A stretch of 64,000 nucleotides of DNA from Notamacropus eugenii (taxonomy: Eukaryota; Chordata; Mammalia; Diprotodontia; Macropodidae). Shown here one piece after another: positions 38,298-52,039 of this stretch. Made by a program: the position numbers and the translations under genes. Location: the NCBI RefSeq assembly GCF_028372415.1, contig NC_092879.1:98252857-98316856 (forward strand). The letters run 5' to 3'. The notes under the pieces were generated by a model. It was not told the origin of the DNA. It worked only from the letters and a program-made list of their open reading frames with translations, and ran no database searches. Position 1 is the stretch's first letter, and each line of letters opens with the position of its first letter.

Positions 38298-41200
38298 AGA
38301 TTGGTAGAAAGACACTAAGGGAGTGAGAAGTGTAAGGAAAGAATGTTGTGTCCTGTGAGAGATTCATGGCTGGAGCCAGCTGCATGTTGTGGGGTGAATG
38401 AAAGCAGAAGGCATAGCAGTGAAGGATGAATAACTAGGACAGAGGAAAAGCCCCAAAATTATGGAAGGTGAGATGGAGAGACTGAAGGATGCTATGTTTG
38501 TAGTGAACCATTGTGGGAGATGCATTTGAATGCATGAAGAGAATATGAATGTCACATGTTTGGGTAAAGTCAAAAGCTTCATGGAGGTTGTACGCAGAGA
38601 GAAAGAAATAATATGTGTGATGGACGAGTGCCCATAATGAGAAAATGGGAGGTGAGCATACGAACAGAAAGGTAGAGAGAGGAGAATGGATTGAGAAAGT
38701 GAGATGAAGGTGAGGATGTGGGACACCAAGGTGGTAAGGCAGGAGTGAAAGGAGAGACCCAAACTCTGATATGGAATGCGTGGTCCAAGACTGAAACGGG
38801 ATCAGGAATGTACGTTAAGAGGAATGCTCTGTGAGAAGGTTGAATTGGAGAGCACTTAGGAAAGGAGGAAGGAGTGGTGAGACTGAATGAAACAGAAATA
38901 TTTGGAGAGAGTGTGACAGAAGGAGAAATGAATGCCACCTGAGACCTACAGAGTGAATGGGCATGAAAGGACATATTTCCCTAGGGGAGCCGATGGATGC
39001 AAATAAGGAAAGAGGCCAGGAAGGAGGAGAACAGCACAAAAGCCTAAAAGGGATGGGTGAAGGAGAAAGGGAGTGAATGAGGGATGGATGCATGGAGAGA
39101 CCAAGGGAGTGAGAGGTATATGGAAAGGAAGTTGTTCTGAGTGAGCGATTTCTGCATGCAAATCCCAACACAGTGAAAGAGGTTTGACAATTTCATTACA
39201 AAGGGAGAGTTGAACAAATAGAGCCATGAAAGTGAGAAAGTGGGTTGGGTAAAAAATAGACATAGAGAAATTGGAGAGAAGCAGCCTGTGAGAGGCAGTT
39301 GAATGGAGATTGGCAGAAGGCATGTTCTCCTCCTAGGAAAACCTCCACAGTTGGAGATGGCCTGCATGGATGACTACAGTGAAAATTAGGTATCGAGTAA
39401 GGGAAACTCTGCGTGATGCATGAATGGATCTACCAAGGCCAAGAACGCTGAAGTCATGAGGAGAAGTAGGGAGAGGAGAAAAGAGGAAGAAAGTGAGACA
39501 GAGAGAAGTGGAGAAGGAGTGACCAGAATGAAAGAGAGACCCACACTCTGATACTTGAAGCGACTGTCAAAGGGTGAAAGGAAAGAATGCATGAATGGTG
39601 TGATATCCATGGTATATCATGGAACTGAAGAGCACGAGGAAATGAAGCAAAAGTGTGAGATGGAAGCAAAGTTGAATACTTGGTTAGGTTGTGTGAAAGA
39701 GGGAGGAAGGAATCTCTGATGAGACTCAAAGTCTGACAGATGGATGAATGTATACCCTTGAGCAGTGTGAGAGTAATATGTGTTTAGTTGTAGGGTGTGT
39801 GACAACATTGCACGTTTGGAATTGAGAGAACATGAAAGAATGGAAGAGAGAGCAGCATATTGAGTGAGGGCTGGGTGGTGAAAGTGGGAAGTGAGAGATG
39901 GATGGAAAGAGAGACACCAAGAGTGAGAGAAGTGTAAGGAGAGAATCATGGCTGGAGTCAGCTGCATGTTGTGGTGTGAATGAAAGCAGAAGCCATAGCA
40001 TTGAAGGATGAATAACTAGGACACAGCAAAAGCCCCAAAAGGATGTGAGATGAGATGGAGAGAGTGAAGGATGCAATGTTTGTAGAGAGCCATTGTGGGA
40101 GATGCATTTGAATGCAGAGAAGTGAACCGAACACATGTCTGAGTGATCCTAAAAGCTGAATGGGAGTTGTATGCATAGAGAAAGCTGAACTCTGTGTGAT
40201 GAATGAGTGCCCATACTGAAAAAGGAGAGGTGAGCAAGCAAAGGAAGAGAGAAGAGAATGGATTGAGAAAGCGTGATGAAGGTGAGGATGTGGGACACCA
40301 AGGTCTTAAGACAGGAGTGAAAGGAGAGACCCAAACTCTGATATGGAATGTGTGGTCCAAGACTGAAATGGGAACAGGAATGTACGTTAAGAGGAATGTT
40401 CTGTGAGAAAGTTGAATTGGAGAGCACTTAGGAAAGGAGGAAGGAGTGGTGAAACTGAATGAAACAGAAATATTTGGAGAGAGTGTGACAGAAGGAGAAA
40501 TGAATGCCACCTGAGACCTACAGAGTGAATGGGCATGAAAGGACATATTTCCCTAGGGAAGTCCAATGGATGCAAATAAGGAAAGAGGCCAGGAAGGAGG
40601 AGAACAGCACAAAAGCCTAAAAGGGATGGGTGAAGGAGAAAGGGAGTGAATGAGGGATGGATGCATGGAGAGACCAAGGGAGTGAGAGGTATATGGAAAG
40701 CAAGTTGGGGGAGATGGCATGCAGGAATGATGATTGCCACAATTAGGCATCAAGTAAGGGAAACTCTGAGTGGTGCAGGAATGCATCTACCCAGAGCAAG
40801 AACGCTAAGGTAATGAGGAGAAGCAGGGAGAGGAGGAAAGAGGAAGAAAATCAGAGAAGGAGGGGATGAGGATGAGTCCCTAGAATGAAAGAGAGACCCA
40901 CACTCTGATACCTGAAGTGACTGTCAACTGTTGAAAGGAAGGAATGCGTAAGTGGTGTGATATATATACATATGGGAAAAAATGGAATTGAGGAGCACAA
41001 GGAAGTGAAGGAAATGTAGGGGATAGAGGGAAAAGGAATAAATACTTGGTTATATTGTGTGCAAGAGGGAGGGAGGGAGGGATGAATAAAGAGACCGCCA
41101 CTGTGACATATGGATGGCTGTACCTTGAGCAATGTGAGATTACTGGGTGTTTAGATGTAGCGTGTGTGAGAACAATGCCTGTGTAGAACTGCCAGATCAT

Positions 41201-44200
41201 GAAAGAATGGAAGAGAGAGCAGCATGTTGAGTGAGGGCTGGACCGTGAAAGTGAGCAATGGGTGTTTGATGGAAAGACACCAAGAGAGTGAGAGGTGTAA
41301 GGAAAGAATGTTGTGTCCTGTGAGAGATTCATGGCTGGAGCCAGCTGCATGTTGTGGGGTGAATGAAAGCAGAAGCCATAGCAGTGAAGGATGAAGAAGT
41401 AGGACAGAGGAAAAGCCCCAAAAGTATGGAAGGTGAGATGGAGAGACTGAAGGATGCTATGTTTGTAGTGAACCATTGTGGGAGATGCATTTGAATGCAT
41501 GAAGAGAATATGAATGTCACATGTTTGGGTAAAGTCAAAAGCTTCATGGAGGTTGTATGCAGAGAGAAAGAAAAAATATATATGATGGATGAATGTCCAT
41601 AATGAGAAAATGAGAGGTGAGCATGCAAAGAGAAAGGAAGAGAGAGGAGAATGGATTGAGAAAGTGAGATGAAGGTGAGGATGTGGGACACCAAGGTGGT
41701 AAGGCAGGAGTGAAAGGAGAGACCCAAACTCTGATATGGAATGCGTGGTCCAAGACTGAAACGGGATCAGGAATGTACGTTAAGAGGCATGTTCTGTGAG
41801 AAGGTTGAATTGGAGAGCACTTAGGAAAGGAGGAAGGAGTGGTGAGACTGAATGAAACAGAAATATTTGGAGAGAGTGTGACAGAAGGAGATATGAATGC
41901 CACCTGAGACCTACAGAGTGAATGGGCATGAAAGGACATATTTCCCTAGGGGAGCCCAATGGATGCAAATAAGGAAAGAGGCCAGGAATGAGGAGAACAG
42001 CACAAAAGCCTAAAAGGGATGGATGAAGGAGAAAGGGAGTGAATGAGGGATGGATGCAAGGAGAGACCAAGGGAGTGAGAGGTATATGGAAAGGAAGTTG
42101 TTCTGAGTGAGCGATTTCTGCATGCAAATCCCAATGCAGTGAGGGAGGTTAGATACACTCAGTACACAGGGAGAGTTCATGAAATAGAGCATGAGAAAGT
42201 GGATAGGGTGAAAAACAGAAATACAGTATTTGGAGATAAGCAGTCCGGGAGAAGCTGTTGAATAGAGATTGGCAGAAGGGCTGTTCTCCTAGGAAAAACT
42301 CCACAGTTGTTGATGGCCTGCACGGATGAGGAAATGTGAAAATTAAGCATTGAGTAAGGGAAACTCTGAGTGGTGCATGACTGGATCTACCAAGGGCGTG
42401 AACGCTGAAGTCATGAGGAAAAGTAGAGAGAGGAGAAAAGAGGAAGAAAGTCAGACAGAGAGAAGTGGAGAATGAGTGACTAGAATGAAAGGAGAGACCC
42501 ACACTCTGATACCTGAAGTGACTGTCAAAGGGTGAAAGGAAAGAATGCATGAATGATGTGATATCCATGGTATATCATGGAACTGAAGAGCATGAGGAAA
42601 TGAAGCAAACCTGGGAGATGGAGTCAAAGTTACATACTTGGTTAAGTTGTGTGACAGAGGGAGGAAGGAATCGGTGATGAGACTCAAGGTCTGAAAGATA
42701 GATGAATGTAGACACTTGAGCATTGAGAAAGTAAAGTGTGTTTAGATATAGGCGTGTGACAACACTGCATGTTTGGGAATGAGAGAACATGAAAGAATGT
42801 AAGAGAGAACAGCATATTGAGTGAGGGCTGGATGGTGAAAGTGGGAAGTGACAGATGGATGGAAAGAGAGACACCAAGAATGAGAGAGGTGGAAAGAAAG
42901 AATCATGGCTGGAGGCAGCTGCATGTTTTGTTTTGAATGAAAGCAGAAGCCATAGCAGTGAAGGATGAATAACTAGGACAGAGCAAAAGCCCCAAAAGGA
43001 TGTAAGGTGAGATGGAGAGAGTGAAGGATGCAATGTTTCTAGAGAGCCATTGTGGGAGATGCATTCGAATGCAGGAAGAGAACCTGTGTGTCACATGTTT
43101 GGGTAAAGTCAAACGCTGAATGGAGGTTGGATGCATAGAGAAAGAACAAATGTGTGTGATGGACGAGTGGCCATATTGAAAAAATGAAAGGTGAGCATAG
43201 AAACAGAAAGGAATAGAGAGGAGAATGCATTGAGAATGTGAGAGGAAGGTGAGGATGTGGGACACCAAGGTCCTAAGGCCAGAGTGCAAGGAGAGAGCCA
43301 ACCTCTGATACTTGAATGTATGATCCTAGCTTGATACGGGAAGAAGGATTCTCGTTAAGAGGCATGTTCTGTGAGAAGGTTAAATTGCAGAGCACTTAGG
43401 AAAGGAGGAAGGAGTGGTGAGACTGAATGAAGCAGAAATATTTGGCGAGAGTGTGACAGAAGCAGAAACGAATGCCACCTAAGACCTACAGAGTGAATGG
43501 GCATGAAAGGACAGAGAGGATGAGGATGAGTGCCAAGAATGAAAGAGAGACCCACACTCTGATACTTGAAGTGACTGTCAAAGGGTGAAAGGAAAGAATG
43601 CATGAATGGTGTGATATCCATGGTATATCATGGAACTGAAGAGCACGAGGAAATGAAGCAAAAGTGGGAGATGGAGGAAAAGTTGAATACTTGGTTAGGT
43701 TGTGTGAAAGAGGGAGGAAGGAATCTCTGATGAGACTCAAAGTCTGATAGATGGATGAATGTATCCACTTGAGCAGTGTGAGAGTAAAATGTGTTTAGAT
43801 GTAGGGCGTGTGACAACATTGCAAGTTTGGAATTAAGAGAACATGAAAGAATGGAAGAGAGAGCAGCATATTGAGTGAGGGCTGGGTGGTGAAAGTGGGA
43901 AGTGAGAGATGGATGGAAAGAGAGACACCAAGAGTGAGAGAAGTGTAAGGAGAGAATCATGGCTGGAGTCAGCTGCATGTTGTGGTGTGAATGAAAGCAG
44001 AAGCCATAGCATTGAAGGATGAATAACTAGGACACAGCAAAAGCCCCAAAAGGATGTGAGATGAGATGGAGAGAGTGAAGGATGCAATGTTTGTAGAGAG
44101 CCATTGTGGGAGATGCATTTGAATGCAGAGAAGTGAACCGAACACATGTCTGAGTGATCCTAAAAGCTGAATGGGAGTTGTATGCATAGAGAAAGCTGAA

Positions 44201-44726
44201 CTCTGTGTGATGAATGAGTGTCCATACTGAAAAAGGAGAGGTGAGCAAGCAAAGGAAGAGAGAAGAGAATGGATTGAGAAAGCGTGATGAAGGTGAGGAA
44301 GTGGGACACCAAGGTCTTAAGACAGGAGTGAAAGGAGAGACCCAAACTCTGATATGGAATGTGTGGTCCAAGACTGAAACGGGATCAGGAATGTACGTTA
44401 AGAGGCATGTTCTGTGAGAAAGTTGAATTGGAGAGCACTTAGGAAAGGAGGAAGGAGTGGTGAGACTGAATGAAACAGAAATATTTAGAGAGAGTGTGAC
44501 AGAAGGAGAAATGAATGCCACCTGAGACCTACAGAGTGAATGGGCATGAAAGGACATATTTCCCTAGGGGAGCCGATGGATGCAAATAAGGAAAGAGGCC
44601 AGGAAGGAGGAGAACAGTACAAAAGCCTAAAAGGGATGGGTGAAGGAGAAAGGGAGTGAATGAGGGATGGATGCATGGAGAGACCAAGGGAGTGAGAGGT
44701 ATATGGAAAGGAAGTTGTTCTGAGTG
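38298..44726. repeat. Core array between the HOR and the 1574-bp tandem
   Basis: Dimers start at 38840 (A, type site near 39601), 40412 (B', type site near 40958, same deletion junction near 40706), 41805 (A, near 42561), 43380 (shortened, A-type site near 43616) and 44423. The order A-B'-A resembles the second to fourth dimers of the HOR, but the individual bases differ, so this part was not copied in the latest HOR expansion. Sequence around 39.0-39.6 kb is close to that at 44.6-45.2 kb (offset 5583). Confidence 0.85.
43380..44422. repeat. Shortened chimeric dimer (1043 bp)
   Basis: At about 43512 'gggcatgaaaggaca' is followed directly by 'gagaggatgaggatgagtgc', which normally lies some 530-540 bp further on. 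The sequence just after the junction is B-like ('gatgagtgccaagaatga'), while the type site 80 bp later is A-like. The unit is therefore a deletion product and probably a chimera of two dimer types. Confidence 0.8.
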
Positions 44727-46300
44727 AGCGATTTCTGCATGCAAATCCCAACACAGTGAAAGAGGTTTGACAATTTCATTACAAAGGGAGAGTTGAACAA
44801 ATAGAGCCATGAAAGTGAGAAAGTGGGTTGGGTGAACAATAGACATTCAGAAATTGGAGAGAAGCAGCCTGTGAGAGGCAGTTGAATGGAGATTGGCAGA
44901 AGGCATGTTCTCCTCCTAGGAAAACCTCCACAGTTGGAGATGGCCTGCATGGATGACTACGGTGAAAATTAGGTATCGAGTAAGGGAAACTCTGCGTGAT
45001 GCATGAATGGATCTACCAAGGCCAAGAACGCTGAAGTCATGAGGAGAAGTAGGGAGAGGAGAAAAGAGGAAGAAAGTGAGACAGAGAGAAGTGGAGAAGG
45101 AGTGACCAGAATGAAAGAGAGACCTACACTCTGATACTTGAAGTGACTGTCAAAGGGTGAAAGGAAAGAATGCATGAATGGTGTGATATCCATGGTATAT
45201 CATGGAACTAAAGAGCACGAGGAAATGAAGCAAAAGTGGGAGATGGAGGCAAAGTTGAAGACTTGGTTAGGTTGTGTGTAAGAGGGAGGAAGGAATCTCT
45301 GATGAGACTCAAAGTCTGACAGATGGATGAATGTATCCACTTGAGCAGTGTGAGAGTAAAGTGTGTTTAGAGGTAGAGTGTGTGACAACACTGCATGTTT
45401 GGAATTAAGAGAACATGAAAGAATGGAAGAGAGAGCAGCATAGTGAGTGAGGGCTAGGTGGTGAAAGTGGGAAGTGAGAGATGGATGGAAAGAGAGACAC
45501 CAAGAGTGAGAGAAGTGTAAGGAGAGAATCATGGCTGGAGTCAGCTGCATGTTGTGGTGTGAATGAAAGCAGAAGCCATAGCATTGAAGGATGAATAAGT
45601 AGGACACAGCAAAAGCCCCAAAAGGATGTGAGATGAGATGGAGAGAGTGAAGGATGCAATGTTTGTAGAGAGCCATTGTGGGAGATGCATTTGAATGCAG
45701 AGAAGTGAACCGAACACATGTCTGAGTGATCCTAAAAGCTGAATGGGAGTTGTATGCATAGAGAAAGCTGAACTCTGTGTGATGAATGAGTGTCCATACT
45801 GAAAAAGTGAGAGGTGAGCAAGCAAAGGAAGAGAGAAGAGAATGGATTGAGAAAGCGTGATGAAGGTGAGGATGTGGGACACCAAGGTCTTAAGACAGGA
45901 GTGAAAGGAGAGACCCAAACTCTGATATGGAATGTGTGGTCCAAGACTGAAATGGGAACAGGAATGTACGTTAAGAGGCATGTTCTGTGAGAAGGTTGAA
46001 TTGGAGAGCACTTAGGAAAGGAGGAAGGAGTGGTGAGACTGAATGAAACAGAAGTATTTGGCGAGAGTGTGACAGAAGGAGATATGAATGCCACCTGAGA
46101 CCTACAGAGTGAATGGGCATGAAAGGACATATTTCCCTAGGGGAGCCCAATGGATGCAAATAAGGAAAGAGGCCAGGAATGAGGAGAACAGCACAAAAGC
46201 CTAAAAGGGATGGGTGAAGGAGAAAGGGAGTGAATGAGGGATGGATGCATGGAGAGACCAAGGGAGTGAGAGGTATATGGAAAGGAAATTGTTCTGAGTG
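44727..46300. repeat. 1574-bp tandem, copy 1 (type A)
   Basis: It matches the following copy at an offset of exactly 1574 bp, with few differences (for example near 45260 and 45279). Upstream of about 44.73 kb similarity falls to ordinary inter-unit level ('gccgatgg' versus 'gcccaatgg'). Confidence 0.85.
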
Positions 46301-47874
46301 AGCGATTTCTGCATGCAAATCCCAACACAGTGAAAGAGGTTTGACAATTTCATTACAAAGGGAGAGTTGAACAAATAGAGCCATGAAAGTGAGAAAGTGG
46401 GTTGGGTGAACAATAGACATTCAGAAATTGGAGAGAAGCAGCCTGTGAGAGGCAGTTGAATGGAGATTGGCAGAAGGCATGTTCTCCTCCTAGGAAAACC
46501 TCCACAGTTGGAGATGGCCTGCATGGATGACTACGGTGAAAATTAGGTATCGAGTAAGGGAAACTCTGCGTGATGCATGAATGGATCTACCAAGGCCAAG
46601 AACGCTGAAGTCATGAGGAGAAGTAGGGAGAGGAGAAAAGAGGAAGAAAGTGAGACAGAGAGAAGTGGAGAAGGAGTGACCAGAATGAAAGAGAGACCTA
46701 CACTCTGATACTTGAAGTGACTGTCAAAGGGTGAAAGGAAAGAATGCATGAATGGTGTGATATCCATGGTATATCATGGAACTAAAGAGCACGAGGAAAT
46801 GAAGCAAAAGTGGGAGATGGAGGCAAAGTTGAATACTTGGTTAGGTTGTGTGAAAGAGGGAGGAAGGAATCTCTGATGAGACTCAAAGTCTGACAGATGG
46901 ATGAATGTATCCACTTGAGCAGTGTGAGAGTAAAGTGTGTTTAGAGGTAGAGTGTGTGACAACACTGCATGTTTGGAATTAAGAGAACATGAAAGAATGG
47001 AAGAGAGAGCAGCATAGTGAGTGAGGGCTAGGTGGTGAAAGTGGGAAGTGAGAGATGGATGGAAAGAGAGACACCAAGAGTGAGAGAAGTGTAAGGAGAG
47101 AATCATGGCTGGAGTCAGCTGCATGTTGTGGTGTGAATGAAAGCAGAAGCCATAGCATTGAAGGATGAATAAGTAGGACACAGCAAAAGCCCCAAAAGGA
47201 TGTGAGATGAGATGGAGAGAGTGAAGGATGCAATGTTTGTAGAGAGCCATTGTGGGAGATGCATTTGAATGCAGAGAAGTGAACCGAACACATGTCTGAG
47301 TGATCCTAAAAGCTGAATGGGAGTTGTATGCATAGAGAAAGCTGAACTCTGTGTGATGAATGAGTGTCCATACTGAAAAAGTGAGAGGTGAGCAAGCAAA
47401 GGAAGAGAGAAGAGAATGGATTGAGAAAGCGTGATGAAGGTGAGGATGTGGGACACCAAGGTCTTAAGACAGGAGTGAAAGGAGAGACCCAAACTCTGAT
47501 ATGGAATGTGTGGTCCAAGACTGAAATGGGAACAGGAATGTACGTTAAGAGGCATGTTCTGTGAGAAGGTTGAATTGGAGAGCACTTAGGAAAGGAGGAA
47601 GGAGTGGTGAGACTGAATGAAACAGAAGTATTTGGCGAGAGTGTGACAGAAGGAGATATGAATGCCACCTGAGACCTACAGAGTGAATGGGCATGAAAGG
47701 ACATATTTCCCTAGGGGAGCCCAATGGATGCAAATAAGGAAAGAGGCCAGGAATGAGGAGAACAGCACAAAAGCCTAAAAGGGATGGGTGAAGGAGAAAG
47801 GGAGTGAATGAGGGATGGATGCATGGAGAGACCAAGGGAGTGAGAGGTATATGGAAAGGAAATTGTTCTGAGTG
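46301..47874. repeat. 1574-bp tandem, copy 2 (type A)
   Basis: It appears identical to the next copy over the parts compared by eye (46301-47028 against 47875-48602). With copy 1 it forms a second amplification independent of the 7.73-kb HOR. Confidence 0.88.
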
Positions 47875-48602
47875 AGCGATTTCTGCATGCAAATCCCAAC
47901 ACAGTGAAAGAGGTTTGACAATTTCATTACAAAGGGAGAGTTGAACAAATAGAGCCATGAAAGTGAGAAAGTGGGTTGGGTGAACAATAGACATTCAGAA
48001 ATTGGAGAGAAGCAGCCTGTGAGAGGCAGTTGAATGGAGATTGGCAGAAGGCATGTTCTCCTCCTAGGAAAACCTCCACAGTTGGAGATGGCCTGCATGG
48101 ATGACTACGGTGAAAATTAGGTATCGAGTAAGGGAAACTCTGCGTGATGCATGAATGGATCTACCAAGGCCAAGAACGCTGAAGTCATGAGGAGAAGTAG
48201 GGAGAGGAGAAAAGAGGAAGAAAGTGAGACAGAGAGAAGTGGAGAAGGAGTGACCAGAATGAAAGAGAGACCTACACTCTGATACTTGAAGTGACTGTCA
48301 AAGGGTGAAAGGAAAGAATGCATGAATGGTGTGATATCCATGGTATATCATGGAACTAAAGAGCACGAGGAAATGAAGCAAAAGTGGGAGATGGAGGCAA
48401 AGTTGAATACTTGGTTAGGTTGTGTGAAAGAGGGAGGAAGGAATCTCTGATGAGACTCAAAGTCTGACAGATGGATGAATGTATCCACTTGAGCAGTGTG
48501 AGAGTAAAGTGTGTTTAGAGGTAGAGTGTGTGACAACACTGCATGTTTGGAATTAAGAGAACATGAAAGAATGGAAGAGAGAGCAGCATAGTGAGTGAGG
48601 GC
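47875..48602. repeat. 1574-bp tandem, copy 3 (partial)
   Basis: Matching to copy 2 ends near 48602, where 'gctgggtgg' replaces 'gctaggtgg' and 'gaaagatgg' replaces 'gagagatgg'. After this point the dimer continues as an ordinary, somewhat diverged unit. Confidence 0.85.
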
Positions 48603-51284
48603 TGGGTGGTGAAAGTGGGAAGTGAAAGATGGATGGAAAGAGAGACACCAAGAGTGAGAGAAGTGTAAGGAGAGAATCATGGCTGGAGTCAGCTGCATGT
48701 TGTGGTGTGAATGAAAGCAGAAGCCATAGCATTGAAGGATGAATAACTAGGACACAGCAAAAGCCCCAAAAGGATGTGAGATGAGATGGAGAGAGTAAAG
48801 GATGCAATGTTTGTAGAGAGCCATTGGGGCAGATGCATTCGAATGCAGAGAAGTGAACCGAACACATGTCTGAGTGATCCTAAAAGCTGAATGGGAGTTG
48901 CATGCATAGAGAAAGCTGAACTCTGTGTGATGAATGAGTGCCCATACTGAAAAAGGAGAGGTGAGCAAGCAAAGGAAGAGAGAAGAGAATGGATTGAGAA
49001 AGCGTGATGAAGGTGAGGATGTGGGACACCAAGGTTTTAAGACAGGAGTGAAAGGAGAGACCCAAACTCTGATATGGAATGTGTGGTCCAAGACTGAAAT
49101 GGGAACAGGAATGTACGTTAAGAGGCATGTTCTGTGAGAAGGTTGAATTGGAGAGCACTTAGGAAAGGAGGAAGGAGTGGTGAGACTGAATGAAACAGAA
49201 GTATTTGGCGAGAGAGTGACAGAAGGAGAAATGAATGCCACCTGAGACTTACAGAGTGAATGGGCATGAAAGGACTTATTTCCCTAGGGGAGCCCAATCG
49301 ATGCAAATAAGGAAAGAGTCCAGGCATAAAGAGAACAGGAAGAAAGACTAAAAGGGATAGATGAAGGAGAAAGGGAGTGAATGAGGGATGGATCCAAGGA
49401 GAGACCAAGGGAGTGAGAGGTAAATGGAAAGCAAGCTGTGGGAGATGGCATGCAGGAATGATGATTGCCAAAATTAGGCATCAAGTAAGGGAAACTCTGA
49501 GTGGTGCAGGAATGAGTCTACCCAGAGCAAGAACGCTAAGGTAATGAGGAGAAGCAGGGAGAGGAGGAAAGAGGAAGAAAATCAGAGAAGGAGGGGATGA
49601 GGATGAGTCCCTAGAATGAAAGAGAGACCCACACTCTGATACCTGAAGTGACTGTCAACTGTTGAAAGGAAGGAATGCGTGAGTGGTGTGATACATATAT
49701 ATGGGAAAAAATGGAATTGAGCAGCACAAGGAAGTGAAGGAAATGTAGGGGATCGAGGGAAAAGGAATAAATACTTGGTTATATTGTGTGCAAGAGGGAG
49801 GGAGGGAGGGATGAATAAAGAGACCGCCACTGTGACATATGGATGGCTGTACCTTGAGCAATGTGAGATTACTGGGTGTTTAGATGTAGGGTGTGTGAGA
49901 ACAATGCCTGTGTAGAACTGACAGATCATGAAAGAATGGAAGAGAGAGCAGCATGTTGAGTGAGGGCTGGACCGTGAAAGTGAGCAATGGGTGTTTGATG
50001 GAAAGACACCAAGAGAGTGAGAGGTGTAAGGAAAAAATGTTGTGTCCTGTGAGAGATTCATGGCTGGAGCCAGCTGCATGTTGTGGGGTGAATGAAAGCA
50101 GAAGCCATAGCATTGAAGGATGAAGAAGTAGGACAGAGGAAAAGCCCCAAAAGTATGGAAGGTGAGATGGAGAGAGTGAAGGATGCAATGTTTGTAGTGA
50201 ACCATTGTGGGAGATGCATTTGAATGCATGAAGAGCATATGAGTGTCACATGTTTGGGTAAAGTCAAAAGCTCAATGGAGGTTGTATGCAGAGAGAAAGA
50301 AAAAATATATATGATGGATGAATGTCCATAATGAGAAAACGAGAGGTGAGGATGCAAAGAGAAAGGAAGAGAGAGGAGAATGGATTGAGAAAGTGAGATG
50401 AAGGTGAAGATGTGGGACACCAAGGTGGTAAGGCAGGAGTGAAAGGAGAGACCCAAACTCTGATATGGAATGCGTGGTCCAAGACTGAAACGGGATCAGG
50501 AATGTACGTTAAGAGGAATGCTCTGTGAGAAGGTTGAATTGGAGAGCACTTAGGAAAGGAGGAAGGAGTGGTGAGACTGAATGAAACAGAAATATTTGGA
50601 GAGAGTGTGACAGAAGGAGATATGAATGCCACCTGAGACCTACAGAGTGAATGGGCATGAAAGGACATATTTCCCTAGGGGAGCCCAATGGATGCAAATA
50701 AGGAAAGAGGCCAGGAATGAGGAGAACAGCACAAAAGCCTAAAAGGGATGGATGAAGGAGAAAGGGAGTGAATGAGGGATGGATGCAAGGAGAGACCAAG
50801 GGAGTGAGAGGTATATGGAAAGGAAGTTGTTCTGAGTGAGTGATTTCTGCATGCAAATCCCAATGCAGTGAGGGAGGTTAAACATACTCAGTACACAGGG
50901 AGAGTTCACCAAATAGAGCATGAGAAAGTGGGTTGGGTGAAAAATAGACCTACAGAAACTGGAGAGAAGGAGCCAGTGAGAGGCAGCTGAATGCAGATTG
51001 GCAGAAGGGTTGTTCTCTTAGGAAAAACTCTACAGTGGGAGATGGCATGCAGGGATGATGATTACCAAAATTAGGCATCACATAAGGGAAAATCTGAGTG
51101 GTTCATGAATGCATCTACTCAGAGCAGGAATGCTAAGGTCATGAGGAGAAGTAGGGAGAGGAGAAAAGAGGAAGAAAATCAGAGAGTGAGGGGATGAGGA
51201 TGAGTCCCTAGAATGAAAGAGAGACCCACACTCTGATACTTGAAGTGACTGTCAAATGTTGAACGGAAGGAATGCGTGAGTGGT

Positions 51285-51287
<3 letters not shown>

Positions 51288-51378
<91 letters not shown>
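51288..51378. repeat. TA microsatellite, distal B dimer (91 nt)
   Basis: The longest alternating A/T run in the window (91 nt), followed by 'catggg'. It lies at the same type-defining site in a B dimer outside the HOR. Pure TA of this length can extrude a cruciform and is a known source of instability. Confidence 0.95.
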
Positions 51379-51381
<3 letters not shown>

Positions 51382-52039
51382 GGGAAAAAATGGAATTGAG
51401 GAGCACAAGGAAGTGAAGGAAACATAGGGGATAGAGGGAAAAGGAATAAATACTTGGTTATATTGTGTGCAAGAGGGAGGGAGGGAGGGATGAATAAAGA
51501 GACCGCCACTGTGACATATGGATGGCTGTACCTTGAGCAATGTGAGATTACTGGGTGTTTAGATGTAGGGTGTGTGAGAACAATGCCTGTGTAGAACTGA
51601 CAGATCATGAAAGAATGGAAGAGAGAGCAGCATGTTGAGTGAGGGCTGGACCGTGAAAGTGAGCAATGGGTGTTTGATGGAAAGACACCAAGAGAGTGAG
51701 AGGTGTAAGGAAAGAATGTTGTGTCCTGTGAGAGATTCATGGCTGGAGCCAGCTGCATGTTGTGGGGTGAATGAAAGCAGAAGCCATAGCAGTGAAGGAT
51801 GAATAACTAGGACAGAGGAAAAGCCCCAAAAGTATGGAAGGTGAGATGGAGAGAGTGAAGGATGCAATGTTTGTAGTGAACCATTGTGGGAGATGCATTT
51901 GAATGCATGAAGAGCATATGAGTGTCACATGTTTGGGTAAAGTCAAAAGCTTCATGGAGGTTGTATGTAGAGAGAAAGAAAAAATATGTGTGATGGATGA
52001 GTGGCCATATTGAGAAAATGAGAGGTGAGCATACAAACA

